From: Symsagittifera roscoffensis
Lineage: Eukaryota > Xenacoelomorpha > Acoela > Convolutidae
Direction: 5' to 3'
Assembly: GCF_963678635.1 (NCBI RefSeq)
Contig: NC_087067.1
Coordinates: forward strand, 49,397,618-49,461,617
DNA: 64,000 nt
A program made the position numbers and the translations under genes. Position 1 is the stretch's first letter. Each line of letters begins with the position of its first letter. Under the pieces are notes generated by a model that saw only the letters and a program-made list of their open reading frames with translations, ran no database searches and was not told the origin of the DNA. Positions 1 to 15,110 of the stretch are shown one piece after another.

Positions 1-376
1 TTTTTTTTATCGAAAAGGTTTGAATAGGTCAACTAATAAGTGAGAAAAGATTTGCCTTCCTATGGTTATTGATTTCACTTTTGTATCTGACAACAAATCA
101 GTTTTTTTTGTCGTTACCTTTTTTGATTAGGTCAAGTAATGAATGAAGAAAAAACTGCCTTCCTATGATCAATGATTTCTGTCTTGTATCTGATAATAAA
201 CCAGTTTTTTTTTTCATTAAAAATGTTTGAATAGGTCAGCTTAAAAATTATAATTTAACTGCCTTCCTATGCTTATTGATTACACTCTTATATGTAAAGC
301 AACAAACTGGTTTTTGATTTTCATTTATTTTTTCGATTAGGTCATGTAATGGATGATGAAAAAACTGCCTTCCTAT

Positions 377-3221
377 GATAGATGATTTCACTTTATTCAA
401 ATATTGAATAAGGAAAAAATCTTCCTTCCTAGGATCAATCGATTAAATCTTTTTTCTGGTAACAAATCAAATTGTTTTCATCTAATTTTTTTGAGCAGTT
501 CAACTAAAAAATGATGAAATAACTGCCCTCCTATGATTCATGATTTCACTTTTATATCTGACAACAAACCAGTTTTCAATTGTCTACACTTACTGATGAG
601 CTCAAGTAATGCATGAAGAAAAAAACTGCCTGCCTATGATCAATGATTTCAGTCTTTAATCTGATAAAAACCAGATCTTCTTTCATCGAAAACTTCTAAA
701 TATTTCAACGAATAAGTGACTAAAAAATTGCATTCCTGTGATTATTGATTTCAATTTTTTATCTGACAACAAATCAATTTTTAATTGTCATTAAACTTTT
801 TGATTAGGTCATGTAAATGATGACGAAAAAACGGCTTTCCTATGATATATGATTTCTGTCGTAGATATGATAGTAAACAAGTTTTTTTTAATCGAAAAGG
901 TTTGAATAGGTCAACTAATAAGTGATAAAAGATTTGCCTTCCTATGATAGATGATTTCACTTTATTCAAATATTGAATAAGGAAAAAATCTTCCTTCCTA
1001 GGATCAATCGATTAAATCTTTTTTCTGGTAACAAATCAAATTGTTTTCATCTAATTTTTTTGAGCAGTTCAACTAAAAAATGATGAAATAACTGCCTTCC
1101 TATCATTCATGATTTCACTTTTATATCTGACAACTAACCAGTTTTCAATAGTCTACACTTATTGATGAGCTCAAGTAATGCATGAAGAAAAAAACTGCCT
1201 GCCTATGATCAATGATTTCAGTCTTTAATCTGATAAAAACCAGATCTTCTTTCATCGAAAACTTCTAAATATTTCAACGAATAAGTGATTAAAAAATTGC
1301 ATTCCTGTGATTATTGATTTCAATTTTTTATCTGACAACAAATCAATTTTTAATTGTCATTAAACTTTTTGATTAGGTCATGTAAATGATGACGAAAAAA
1401 CGGCTTTCCTATGATATATGATTTCTGTCGTAGATATGATAGTAAACAAGTTTTTTTTATCGAAAAGGTTTGAATAGGTCAACTAATAAGTGATAAAAGA
1501 TTTGCCTTCCTATGATAGATGATTTCACTTTATTCAAATATTGAATAAGGAAAAAATCTTCCTTCCTAGGATCAATCGATTAAATCTTTTTTCTGGTAAC
1601 AAATCAAATTGTTTTCATCTAATTTTTTTGAGCAGTTCAACTAAAAAATGATGAAATAACTGCCCTCCTATCATTCATGATTTCACTTTTATATCTGACA
1701 ACAAACCAGTTTTCAATTGTCTACACTTATTGATGAGCTCAAGTAATGCATGAAGAAAAAAACTGCCTGCCTATGATCAATGATTTCAGTCTTTAATCTG
1801 ATAAAAACCAGATCTTCTTTCATCGAAAACTTCGAAATATTTCAACGAATAAGTGATTAAAAAATTGCATTCCTGTGATTATTGATTTCAATTTTTTATC
1901 TGACAACAAATCAATTTTTAATTGTCATTAAACTTTTTGATTAGGTCATGTAAATGATGACGAAAAAACGGCTTTCCTATGATATATGATTTCTGTCGTA
2001 GATATGATAGTAAACAAGTTTTTTTTTATCGAAAAGGTTTGAATAGGTCAACTAATAAGTGATAAAAGATTTGCCTTCCTATGATAGATGATTTCACTTT
2101 ATTCAAATATTGAATAAGGAAAAAATCTTCCTTCCTAGGATCAATCGATTAAATCTTTTTTCTGGTAACAAATCAAATTGTTTTCATCTAATTTTTTTGA
2201 GCAGTTCAACTAAAAAATGATGAAATAACTGCCTTCCTATCATTCATGATTTCACTTTTATATCTGACAACAAACCAGTTTTCAATTGTCTACACTTATT
2301 GATGAGCTCAAGTAATGCATGAAGAAAAAAACTGCCTGCCTATGATCAATGATTTCAGTCTTTAATCTGATAAAAACCAGATCTTCTTTCATCGAAAACT
2401 TCTAAATATTTCAACGAATAAGTGATTAAAAAATTGCATTCCTGTGATTATTGATTTCAATTTTTTATCTGACAACAAATCAATTTTTAATTTTCATTAA
2501 ACTTTTTGATTAGGTCATGTAAATGATGACGAAAAAACGGCTTTCCTATGATATATGATTTCTGTCGTAGATATGATAGTAAACAAGTTTTTTTTTATCG
2601 AAAAGGTTTGAATAGGTCAACTAATAAGTGATAAAAGATTTGCCTTCCTATGATAGATGATTTCACTTTATTCAAATATTGAATAAGGAAAAAATCTTCC
2701 TTCCTAGGATCAATCGATTAAATCTTTTTTCTGGTAACAAATCAAATTGTTTTCATCTAATTTTTTTGAGCAGTTCAACTAAAAAATGATGAAATAACTG
2801 CCTTCCTATGATTCATGATTTCACTTTTATATCTGACAACAAACCAGTTTTCAATTGTCTACACTTACTGATGAGCTCAAGTAAAGCATGAAGAAAAAAA
2901 ACTGCCTGCCTATGATCAATGATTTCAGTCTTTAATCTGATAAAAACCAGATCTTCTTTCATCGAAAACTTCTAAATATTTCAACGAATAAGTGATTAAA
3001 AAATTGCATTCCTGTGATTATTGATTTCAATTTTCTATTTGACAACAAATCAATTTTTAATTGTCATTAAACTTTTTGATTAGGTCATGTAAATGATGAC
3101 GAAAAAACGGCTTTCCTATGATATATGATTTCTGTCGTAGATATGATAGTAAACCTGTTTTTTTTATCGAAAAGGTTTGAATAGGTCAACTAGTAAGTGA
3201 TAAAAGATTTGCCTTCCTATG
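377..3221. repeat. 569-bp higher-order repeat block (five copies)
   Basis: A marker (GATAGATGATTTCAC) recurs at 377, 945, 1514, 2083 and 2652, giving spacings of 568, 569, 569 and 569 bp. Each unit holds one shortened monomer of about 57 bp plus five full-length monomers. Copies differ by only a few substitutions, for example single-base changes or a T-tract length change, which indicates recent amplification or homogenisation of this block. The fifth copy breaks up near 3,200, where the order of monomer types changes. Confidence 0.9.
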
Positions 3222-3225
3222 GTTA

Positions 3226-5368
3226 TTGATTTCATTTTTGTATCTGACCACAAATCAGTTTTTATTTGTCGTTACCTTTTTTGATTAGGTCAAGTAATAA
3301 ATGAAGAAAAAAACTGCCTTCCTATGATCAATGATTTCTGTCTTGTATCTGATAATAAACCAGTTTTTTTCATGAAAAATGTTTGAATAGGTCAGCTAAA
3401 AAATTATAATTTAACTGCCTTCCTATGCTTATTGATTACACTCTTATACGTAAAGCAACAAACCGGTTTTTGATTTTCATTTATCTTTTCGATTAGGTCA
3501 TTTAATGGATGATGAAAAAACTGCTTTCCTATGATGGATGATTTCATTTTATATCTAACAACGACCCAGTTTTTTTGTTTGTCATCAAACTTTTTGATAA
3601 GCGAAGTATTGGATAAAGAAAAAATCTTCCTTCCTAGGATCAGTCGATTAAGTTTTATTTCTGGTAACAAATCAGATTTTTTTTTCATCGAATTTTTTTG
3701 ATGAGTTCAACTAAGAAATGATGAAATAACTGCCTTCCTATCATTCATGATTTCACTTTTATATCTGACAACAAACCAGTTTTCAATTGTCTACACTTTT
3801 TGATTGGTTCAAGTAATGAAGAAGAAAAAAACTGTCAGCCTATGATCAATGATTTCTGTCTTGTATCTGATATTAAACCAGTTTTTTTTTCATTAAAAAA
3901 TGTTTGAATAGGTCAGCTAATAAATGATAATTTAACTGCCTTCCTATGGTTATTGATTACACTCTGATATATAACAACAAACCGGTTTTTGTATTTCATT
4001 TATCTTGTCGATTAGGTAATGGAATGGATGATGAAAAAACTGCCTTCCTATGATGAATGATTTCACTTTATTCAAGTATTGAATAAGGAAAAAATCTTCC
4101 TTTCTAGGATCAATCGATTAAATCTTATTTCTGGTAACAAATCAAATCTTTTTTCATCGAAATTTTTTGATCAGTTCAACTAAAAAATGATGAAATAACT
4201 GCCTTCCTATGATTCATGATTTCATTTTTATATCTGACAACAAACTAGTTTTCAATAGTCTACACTTTTTGATTAGGCCAAGTAATGAATGAAGAAAAAA
4301 ACTGCCTTCCTATGCTCAATGATTTCTGTCTTGTATCTGATAATAAACCAGTTTTTTTCATTAAAAATGTTTGAATAGGTCAGCTAAAAAATTATAATTT
4401 AACTGCCTTCCTATGCTTATTGATTACACTCTTATACGTAAAGCAACAAACCGGTTTTTGATTTTCATTTATCTTTTCGATTAGGTCATTTAATGGATGA
4501 TGAAAAAACTGCTTTCCTATGATGGATGATTTCATTTTATATCTAACAACGACCCAGTTTTTTTGTTTGTCATCAAACTTTTTGATAAGCGAAGTATTGG
4601 ATAAAGAAAAAATCTTCCTTCCTAGGATCAATCGATTAAATCTTTTTTCTGGTAACAAATCAAATTGTTTTCATCTAATTTTTTTGAGCAGTTCAACTAA
4701 AAAATGATGAAATAACTGCCTTCCTATGATTCATGATTTCACTTTTATATCTGACAACAAACCAGTTTTCAATTGTCTACACTTACTGATGAGCTCAAGT
4801 AATGCATGAAGAAAAAAACTGCCTGCCTATGATCAATGATTTCAGTCTTTAATCTGATAAAAACCAGATCTTCTTTCATCGAAAACTTCTAAATATTTCA
4901 ACGAATAAGTGATTAAAAAATTGCATTCCTGTGATTATTGATTTCAATTTTCTATCTGACAACAAATCAATTTTTAATTGTCATCAAACTTTTTGATTAG
5001 GTCATGTATATGATGACGAAAAAACGGCTTTCCTATGATATATGATTTCTGTCGTAGATATGATAGTAAACCTGTTTTTTTTATCGAAAAGGTTTGAATA
5101 GGTCAACTAATAAGTGATAAAAGTTTTGCCTTCCTATGGTTATTGATTTCACTTTTGTATCTGACCACAAATCAGTTTTTATTTGTCGTTACCTTTTTTG
5201 ATTAGGTCAAGTAATGAATGAAGAAAAAAAACTGCCTTCCTATGATCAATGATTTCTGTCTTGTATCTGATAATAAACCAGTTTTTTTCATTAAAAATGT
5301 TTGAATAGGTCAGCTAAAAAATTATAATTTAACTGCCTTCCTATGCTTATTGGTTACACTCTTATACG
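3226..5368. repeat. ~0.93-0.99-kb higher-order repeat segment
   Basis: A CGTAAAGCAACAAACCGG marker occurs around 3451, 4439 and 5369, so the spacing is 988 and then 930 bp (about nine monomers). This segment contains the full-length version of the monomer that is found deleted to 57 bp elsewhere, followed by CTTCCTTCCTAGGATCA. It forms the transition between the 569-bp block and the 3.05-kb block. Confidence 0.75.
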
Positions 5369-8300
5369 TAAAGCAACAAACCGGTTTTTGATTTTCATTT
5401 ATCTTTTCGATTAGGTCATTCAATGGATGATGAAAAAACTGCTTTCCTATGATGGATGATTTCATTTTATATCTAACAACGACCCAGTTTTTTTGTTTGT
5501 CATCAAACTTTTTGAAAAGCGAAGTATTGGATAAAGAAAAAATCTTCCTTCCTAGGATCAGTCGATTAAGTTTTATTTCTGGTAACAAATCAGATCTTTT
5601 TTCATCGAATTTTTTTGATGAGTTCAACTAAGAAATGATGAAATAACTGCCTTCCTATCATTCATGATTTCACTTTTATATCTGACAACAAACCAGTTTT
5701 CAATTGTCTACACTTTTTGATTGGGTCAAGTAATGAAGAAGAAAAAAACTGTCAGCCTATGATCAATGATTTCTGTCTTGTATCTGATATTAAACCAGTT
5801 TTTTTTTTCATTAAAAATGTTTGAATAGGTCAGCTAATAAATGATAATTTAACTGCCTTCCTATGGTTAATGATTACACTCTGATATATAACAACAAACC
5901 GGTTTTTGATTTTCATTTATCTTTTCGATTAGGTTATGTAATGGATGATAAAAAAACTGCCTTCCTATGATGGATGATTTCACTTTATTCAAATATTGAA
6001 TAAGGAAAAAATCTTCCTTTCTTAGATCAATCGATTAAATCTTATTTCTGGTAACAAATCAAATCTTTTTTCATCGAAATTTTTTGATCAGTTCAACTAA
6101 AAAATGATGAAATAACTGCCTTCCTGTGATTCATGATTTCATTTTTATGTCTGACAACAGACCAGTTTTCAATTGTCTACACTTATTGATGAGCTCAAGT
6201 AATGCATGAAGAAAAAAACTGCCTGCCTATGATCAATGATTTCAGTCTTTAATTTGATAAAAACCAGATCTTCTTTCACCGAAAATTTCTAAATATTTCA
6301 ACGAATAAGTGATGAAAAAATTGCTTTCCTGTGATTATTGATTTCAATTTTTTATCTGACAATAAATCAATTTTTAATTGTCACTTAACTTTTTGATTAG
6401 GTCATGTAAATGATGACGAAAAAAATGCTTTCCTATGATATATGATTTCTGTCGTAGATATGATAGTAAACCAGTTTTTTTATCGAAAAGGTTTGAATAG
6501 GTCAACTAATGAGTGATTATTGATTTCATTTTTTTATCTGACAATAAATCAATTTTTAATTGTCACTTAACTTTTTGATTAGGTCATGTAAATGATGACG
6601 AAAAAACGGCTTTCCTCTGATATATGATTTCTGTCGTAGATATGATAGTAAACCAGTTTTTTTATCGAAAAGGTTTGAATAGGTCAACTAATGAGTGATA
6701 AAAAATTTGCCTTCCTATGGTTATTGATTTCACTTTTGTATCTGACAACAAACCAGTTTTCAATTGTCTACACTTATTGATGAGCTCAAGTAATGCATGA
6801 AGAAAAAAACTGCCTGCCTATAATCAATGATTTCAGTCTTATTTCTGATAAAAACCAGATCTTCTTTCATCGAAAACGTCTAAATATTTCAACGAATAAG
6901 TGATGAAAAAATTGCTTTCCTGTGATTATTGATTTCAATTTTTTATCTGACAATAAATCAATTATTATCTAACAAATCAAATCTTTTTTCATCGAAATTT
7001 TTTGATCAGTTCAACTAAAAAATGATAAAATAACTGCCTTCCTATGATTCATGATTTCATTTTTATATCTGACAACAAACCAGTTTTCAATTGTCTACAC
7101 TTATTGATGAGCTCAAGTAATGCATGAAGAAAAAAACTGCCTGCCTATGATCAATGATTTCAGTCTTTAATCTGATAAAAACCAGATCTTCTTTCATCGA
7201 AAACTTCTAAATATTTCAACGAATAAGTGATGAAAAAATTGCTTTCCTGTGATTATTGATTTCAATTTTTCATCTGACAATAAATCAATTTTTAATTGTC
7301 ATTAAACTTTTTGATTAGGTCGTGTAAATGGTGACGAAAAAACGGCTTTCCTATGATATATGATTTCTGTCGTAGATATGATAGTAAACCAGTTTTTTTT
7401 ATCGAAAAGGTTTGAATAGGTCAACTAATGAGTGATAAAAAATTTGCCTTCCTATGGTTATTGATTTCACTTTTGTATCTGACAACAAACCAGTTTTCAA
7501 TTGTCTACACTTATTGATGAGCTCAAGTAATGCATGAAGAAAAAAACTGCCTGCCTATAATCAATGATTTCAGTCTTATTTCTGATAAAAACCAGATCTT
7601 CTTTCATCGAAAACGTCTAAATATTTCAACGAATAAGTGATGAAAAAATTGCTTTCCTGTGATTATTGATTTCAATTTTTTATCTGACAATAAATCAATT
7701 ATTATCTAACAAATCAAATCTTTTTTCATCGAAAGTTTTTGATCAGTTCAACTAAAAAATGATAAAATAACTGCCTTCCTATGATTCATGATTTCATTTT
7801 TATATCTGACAACAAACCAGTTTTCAATTGTCTACACTTATTGATGAGCTCAAGTAATGCATGAAGAAAAAAACTGCCTGCCTATGATCAATGATTTCAG
7901 TCTTTAATCTGATAAAAACCAGATCTTCTTTCATCGAAAACTTCTAAATATTTCAACGAATAAGTGATGAAAAAATTGCTTTCCTGTGATTATTGATTTC
8001 AATTTTTCATCTGACAATAAATCAATTTTTAATTGTCATTAAAATTTTTGATTAGGTCGTGTAAATGGTGACGAAAAAACGGCTTTCCTATGATATATGA
8101 TTTCTGTCGTAGATATGATAGTAAACCAGTTTTTTTTATCGAAAAGGTTTGAATAGGTCAACTAATAAGTGATAAAAAATTTGCCTTCCTATGGTTATTG
8201 ATTGCACTTTTGTATCTGACAACAAATCAGTTTTTATTTGTCGTTACCTTTTTTGATTAGGTCAAGTAATGAATGAAGAAAAAAACTGCCTTCCTATGAT

Positions 8301-11300
8301 CAATGATTTCTGTCTTGTATCTGATAATAAACCAGTTTTTTTCATTAAAAATGTTTGAATAGGTCAGCTAAAAAATTATAATTTAACTGCCTTCCTATGC
8401 TTATTGATTACACTCTTATACGTAAAGCAACAAACCGGTTTTTGATTTTCATTTATCTTTTCGATTAGGTCATTCAATGGATGATGAAAAAACTGCTTTC
8501 CTATGATGGATGATTTCATTTTATATCTAACAACGACCCAGTTTTTTTGTTTGTCATCAAACTTTTTGAAAAGCGAAGTATTGGATAAAGAAAAAATCTT
8601 CCTTCCTAGGATCAGTCGATTAAGTTTTATTTCTGGTAACAAATCAGATCTTTTTTCATCGAATTTTTTTGATGAGTTCAACTAAGAAATGATGAAATAA
8701 CTGCCTTCCTATCATTCATGATTTCACTTTTATATCTGACAACAAACCAGTTTTCAATTGTCTACACTTTTTGATTGGGTCAAGTAATGAAGAAGAAAAA
8801 AACTGTCAGCCTATGATCAATGATTTCTGTCTTGTATCTGATATTAAACCAGTTTTTTTTTTCATTAAAAATGTTTGAATAGGTCAGCTAATAAATGATA
8901 ATTTAACTGCCTTCCTATGGTTAATGATTACACTCTGATATATAACAACAAACCGGTTTTTGATTTTCATTTATCTTTTCGATTAGGTTATGTAATGGAT
9001 GATAAAAAAACTGCCTTCCTATGATGGATGATTTCACTTTATTCAAATATTGAATAAGGAAAAAATCTTCCTTTCTTAGATCAATCGATTAAATCTTATT
9101 TCTGGTAACAAATCAAATCTTTTTTCATCGAAATTTTTTGATCAGTTCAACTAAAAAATGATGAAATAACTGCCTTCCTGTGATTCATGATTTCATTTTT
9201 ATGTCTGACAACAGACCAGTTTTCAATTGTCTACACTTATTGATGAGCTCAAGTAATGCATGAAGAAAAAAACTGCGTGCCTATGATCAATGATTTCAGT
9301 CTTTAATTTGATAAAAACCAGATCTTCTTTCACCGAAAATTTCTAAATATTTCAACGAATAAGTGATGAAAAAATTGCTTTCCTGTGATTATTGATTTCA
9401 ATTTTTTATCTGACAATAAATCAATTTTTAATTGTCACTTAACTTTTTGATTAGGTCATGTAAATGATGACGAAAAAAATGCTTTCCTATGATATATGAT
9501 TTCTGTCGTAGATATGATAGTAAACCAGTTTTTTTATCGAAAAGGTTTGAATAGGTCAACTAATGAGTGATTATTGATTTCATTTTTTTATCTGACAATA
9601 AATCAATTTTTAATTGTCACTTAACTTTTTGATTAGGTCATGTAAATGATGACGAAAAAACGGCTTTCCTCTGATATATGATTTCTGTCGTAGATATGAT
9701 AGTAAACCAGTTTTTTTATCGAAAAGGTTTGAATAGGTCAACTAATGAGTGATAAAAAATTTGCCTTCCTATGGTTATTGATTTCACTTTTGTATCTGAC
9801 AACAAACCAGTTTTCAATTGTCTACACTTATTGATGAGCTCAAGTAATGCATGAAGAAAAAAACTGCCTGCCTATAATCAATGATTTCAGTCTTATTTCT
9901 GATAAAAACCAGATCTTCTTTCATCGAAAACGTCTAAATATTTCAACGAATAAGTGATGAAAAAATTGCTTTCCTGTGATTATTGATTTCAATTTTTTAT
10001 CTGACAATAAATCAATTATTATCTAACAAATCAAATCTTTTTTCATCGAAATTTTTTGATCAGTTCAACTAAAAAATGATAAAATAACTGCCTTCCTATG
10101 ATTCATGATTTCATTTTTATATCTGACAACAAACCAGTTTTCAATTGTCTACACTTATTGATGAGCTCAAGTAATGCATGAAGAAAAAAACTGCCTGCCT
10201 ATGATCAATGATTTCAGTCTTTAATCTGATAAAAACCAGATCTTCTTTCATCGAAAACTTCTAAATATTTCAACGAATAAGTGATGAAAAAATTGCTTTC
10301 CTGTGATTATTGATTTCAATTTTTCATCTGACAATAAATCAATTTTTAATTGTCATTAAACTTTTTGATTAGGTCGTGTAAATGGTGACGAAAAAACGGC
10401 TTTCCTATGATATATGATTTCTGTCGTAGATATGATAGTAAACCAGTTTTTTTTATCGAAAAGGTTTGAATAGGTCAACTAATAAGTGATAAAAAATTTG
10501 CCTTCCTATGGTTATTGATTGCACTTTTGTATCTGACAACAAATCAGTTTTTATTTGTCGTTACCTTTTTTGATTAGGTCAAGTAATGAATGAAGAAAAA
10601 AACTGCCTTCCTATGATCAATGATTTCTGTCTTGTATCTGATAATAAACCAGTTTTTTTCATTAAAAATGTTTGAATAGGTCAGCTAAAAAATTATAATT
10701 TAACTGCCTTTCTATGGTTATTCATTACACTCTGATATATAACAACAAACTGGTTTTTGATTTTCATTTATCTTTTCGATTAGATAATGTAATGGATGAT
10801 TAAAAAACTGCCTTCGAATGGTGGATGATTTCACTTTTTTCAAGTATTGAATAAGGAAAAAATCTCCCTTCCTAGGATCAATCGATTAAATCTTATTTCT
10901 GGTAACAAATCAGATCTTTTTTCATCGAAATTTTTTGATCAGTTCAACTAAGAAATGATGAAATAACTGCCTTCCTATCATTCATGATTTCACTTTTATA
11001 TCTGACAACAGACCAGTTTTCAATTGTCTACACTTATTGATGAGCTCAAGTAATGCATGAAGAAAAAAACTGCCTGCCTATGATCAATGATTTCAGTCTT
11101 TAATTTGATAAAAACCAGATCTTCTTTCATCGAAAATTTCTAAATATTTCAACGAATAAGTGATGAAAAAATTGCTTTCCTGTGATTATTGATTTCAATT
11201 TTTTATCTGACAATAAATCAATTTTTAATTGTCACTTAACTTTTTGATTAGGTCATGTAAATGATGACGAAAAAAATGCTTTCCTATGATATATGATTTC

Positions 11301-11400
11301 TGTCGTAGATATGATAGTAAACCAGTTTTTTTATCGAAAAGGTTTGAATAGGTCAACTAATGAGTGATTATTGATTTCATTTTTTTATCTGACAATAAAT
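5230..11400. repeat. 3.05-kb higher-order repeat, two full copies plus a partial third
   Basis: Unique landmarks repeat at an offset of 3054 bp: CGTAAAGCAACAAACC at about 5369 and 8423, a junction ACTAATGAGTGATTATTG at about 6503 and 9557, and a rearranged ATCAATTATTATCTAAC junction near 6960 and 10,015. The third appearance of the second landmark, near 11,360, comes after only about 1.8 kb, so the third copy is deleted or recombined. Within each unit a segment of about 735 bp is itself tandemly duplicated (compare about 6720 with 7456). Confidence 0.88.
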
Positions 11401-14084
11401 CAATTTTTAATTGTCACTTAACTTTTTGATTAGGTCATGTAAATGATGACGAAAAAATGGCTTTCCTCTGATATATGATTTCTGTCGTAGATATGATAGT
11501 AAACCAGTTTTTTTATCGAAAAGGTTTGAATAGGTCAACTAATGAGTGATAAAAAATTTGCCTTCCTATGGTTATTGATTTCACTTTTGTATCTGACAAC
11601 AAACCAGTTTTCAATTGTCTACACTTATTGATGAGCTCAAGTAATGCATGAAGAAAAAAACTGCCTGCCTATAATCAATGATTTCAGTCTTATTTCTGAT
11701 AAAAACCAGATCTTCTTTCATCGAAAACGTCTAAATATTTCAACGAATAAGTGATGAAAAAATTGCTTTCCTGTGATTATTGATTTCAATTTTTTATCTG
11801 ACAATAAATCAATTTTTATCTAACAAATCAAATCTTTTTTCATCGAAATTTTTTGATCAGTTCAACTAAAAAATGATAAAATAACTGCCTTCCTATGATT
11901 CATGATTTCATTTTTATATCTGACAACAAACCAGTTTTCAATTGTCTACACTTATTGATGAGCTCAAGTAATGCATGAAGAAAAAAACTGCCTGCCTATG
12001 ATCAATGATTTCAGTCTTTAATCTGATAAAAACCAGATCTTCTTTCATCGAAAACTTCTAAATATTTCAACGAATAAGTGATGAAAAAAATGCTTTCCTG
12101 TGATTATTGATTTCAATTTTTCATCTGACAATAAATCAATTTTTAATTGTCATTAAACTTTTTGATTAGGTCGTGTAAATGATGACGAAAAAACGGCTTT
12201 CCTATGATATATGATTTCTGTCGTAGATATGATAGTAAACCAGTTTTTTTTTATCGAAAAGGTTTGAATAGGTCAACTAATAAGTGATAAAAAATTTGCC
12301 TTCCTATGCTTATTGATTTCACTTTTGTATCTGACAACAAATCAGTTTTTATTTGTCGTTTCCTTTTTTGATTAGGTCAAGTAATGAATGAAGAAAAAAA
12401 CTGCCTTCCTATGATCAATGATTTCTGTCTTGTATCTGATAATAAACCAGTTTTTTTCATTAAAAATGTTTGAATAGGTCAGCTAAAAAATAATAATTTA
12501 ACTGCCTTTCTATGGTTATTCATTACACTCTGATATATAACAACAAACTGGTTTTTGATTTTCATTTATCTTTTCGATTAGATAATGTAATGGATGATTA
12601 AAAAACTGCCTTCTAATGGTTGATGATTTCACTTTATTCAAGTATTGTATAAGGAAAAAATTTCCCTTCCTAGGATCAATCGATTAAATCTTATTTCTGG
12701 TAACAAATCAGATCTTTTTTCATCGAAATTTTTTGATCAGTTCAACTAAGAATTGATGAAATAACTGCCTTCCTATCATTCATGATTTCCCTTTTATATC
12801 TGAAAACAAACCAGTTTTCAATTGTCTACACTTTTTGATTAGGTCAAGTAATGAATGAAGAAAAAAACTGCCAGCCTATGATCAATGATTTCTGTCTTGT
12901 ATCTGATATTAAACCAGTTTTTTTCATTAAAAAATGTTTGAATAGGTCAGCTAATAAATGATAATTTAACTGCCTTCCTATGGTTATTGATTACACTCTG
13001 ATATATAACAACAAACCGGTTTTTGATTTTCATTCATCTTTTCGACTAGGTAATGTAATGGATGATGAAAAAACTGCCTTCGTATGGTGGATGATTTCAC
13101 TTTATTCAAGTATTGAATAAGGAAAAAATCTTCCTTCCTAGGATCAATCGATTAAATCTTATTTCTGGTAACAAATCAAATCTTTTTTCATCGAAATTTT
13201 TTGATCAGTTCAACTAAAAAATGATGAAATAACTGCCTTCCTATGATTCATAATTTCATTTTTATATCTGACAACAAACCAGTTTTCAATTGTCTACACT
13301 TACTGATGAGCTCAAGTAATGCATGAAGAAAAAAACTGCCTGCCTATGATCAATGATTTCAGTCTTTAATCTGATAAAAACCAGATCTTCTTTCATCGAA
13401 AACTTCTAAATATTTCAACGAATAAGTGAAGAAAAAATTGCGTTCCTATGATTATTGATTTCAATTTTTTATCTGACAACAAATCAATTTTTAATTGTCA
13501 TTGAACTTTTTGATTAGGTCATGTAAATGATGACGAAAAAACGGCTTTCCTATGATATATGATTTCTTTTTATATCTAACAACGACCCAGTTTTTTTGTT
13601 TTTCATCAAACTTTTTGATAAGCGAAGTATTGATAAAGAAAAAATCTTCTTTCCTAGGATCAGTCGATTAAGTCTTATTTCTGGTAACAAATCAGATCTT
13701 TTTCATCGAAATGTTTTGATCAGTTTAACTAAGAAATGATGAAATAACTGCCTTCCTATCATTCATGATTTCACTTTTATATCTGACAACAAACCAGTTT
13801 TCAATTGTCTACACTTTTTGATTAGGTCAAGTAATGAATTAAGAAAAAAAACTGCCAGCCTATGATCAATGATTTCTGTCTTGTATCTGATTTTAAACCA
13901 GTTTTTTTCATTAAAAAATGTTTGAATAGGTCAGCTAATAAATTATAATTTAACTGCCTTCCTATGCTTATTGATTACACTCTTATATGTAAAGCAACAA
14001 ACCGGTTTTTGATTTCCATTAATCTTTTCGCTTAGGTCATGTAATGGATGATGAAAAAACTGCCTTCCTATGATCAATGATTTC

Positions 14085-15110
14085 TGACTTGTATCTGATA
14101 ATAAACCAGTTTTTTTTTCATTAAAAATGTTTGAATAGGTCAGCTAATAAATTATAATTTAACTGCCTTCCTATGCTTATTGATTACACTCTCATACGTA
14201 AAGCAACAAACCGGTTTTTGATTTTCATTTATCTTTTCGATTAGGTCATGTAATGGATGATGAAAAAACTGCCTTCCTATGATGGATGATTTTATTTTAT
14301 ATCTGACAACGACCGTTTTTTTGTTTGTCATCAAACTTTTTGATAAGCGAAGTATTGGATAAAGAAAAACTCTTCCTTCCTAGGATCAGTCGATTAAGTC
14401 TTATTTCTGGTAACAAATCAGATCTTTTTTCATCGAAATTTTTTGATCAGTTCAACTAAAAAATGATGAAATAACTGCCTTCCTATGATTCATGATTTCA
14501 CTTCTATATCTGACAACAAACTAGTTTTCAATTGTCTACATTTTTTGATTAGGTCAAGTAATGAATGAAGAAAAAAACTGCCTTCCTATGATCAATGATT
14601 TCTGTCTTGTATCTGATAATAAACCAGTTTTTTTCATTAAAAAATGTTTGAATAGGTCAGCTAATAATTTATAATTTAACTGCCTTCCTATGCTTATTTA
14701 TTACACTCTCATATGAAAAGCAACAAACCGGTTTTTGATTTTCATTTATCTTTTCGATTAGGTCATGTAATGGATGATGAAAAAACTGCCTTCCTATGAT
14801 GGATGATTTTATTTTATATCTGACAACGACCGTTTTTTTGTTTGTCATCAAACTTTTTGATAAGCGAAGTATTGGATTAAGAAAAACTTCCTTCCTAGGA
14901 TCAGTCGATTAAGTCTTATTTCTGGTAACAAATCAGATCTTTTTTCATCGAAATTCTTTGATCAGTTCAACTAAAAAATGATGAAATAACTGCCTTCCTA
15001 TGATTCATGATTTCACTTCTATATCTGACAACAAACTAGTTTTCAATTGTCTACACTTTTTGATTAGGTCAAGTAATGAATGAAGAAAAAAACTGCCATC
15101 CTATGATCAA
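14085..15110. repeat. 517-bp five-monomer duplication
   Basis: Two adjacent units, beginning near 14,085 and 14,602, share the same order of five monomers. They carry the same TTTTATTTTATATCTGACAA variant followed by the shortened ACGACCG motif at an offset of about 517 bp. The offset equals five monomers of about 103 bp, a simple unequal-exchange product. Confidence 0.75.
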
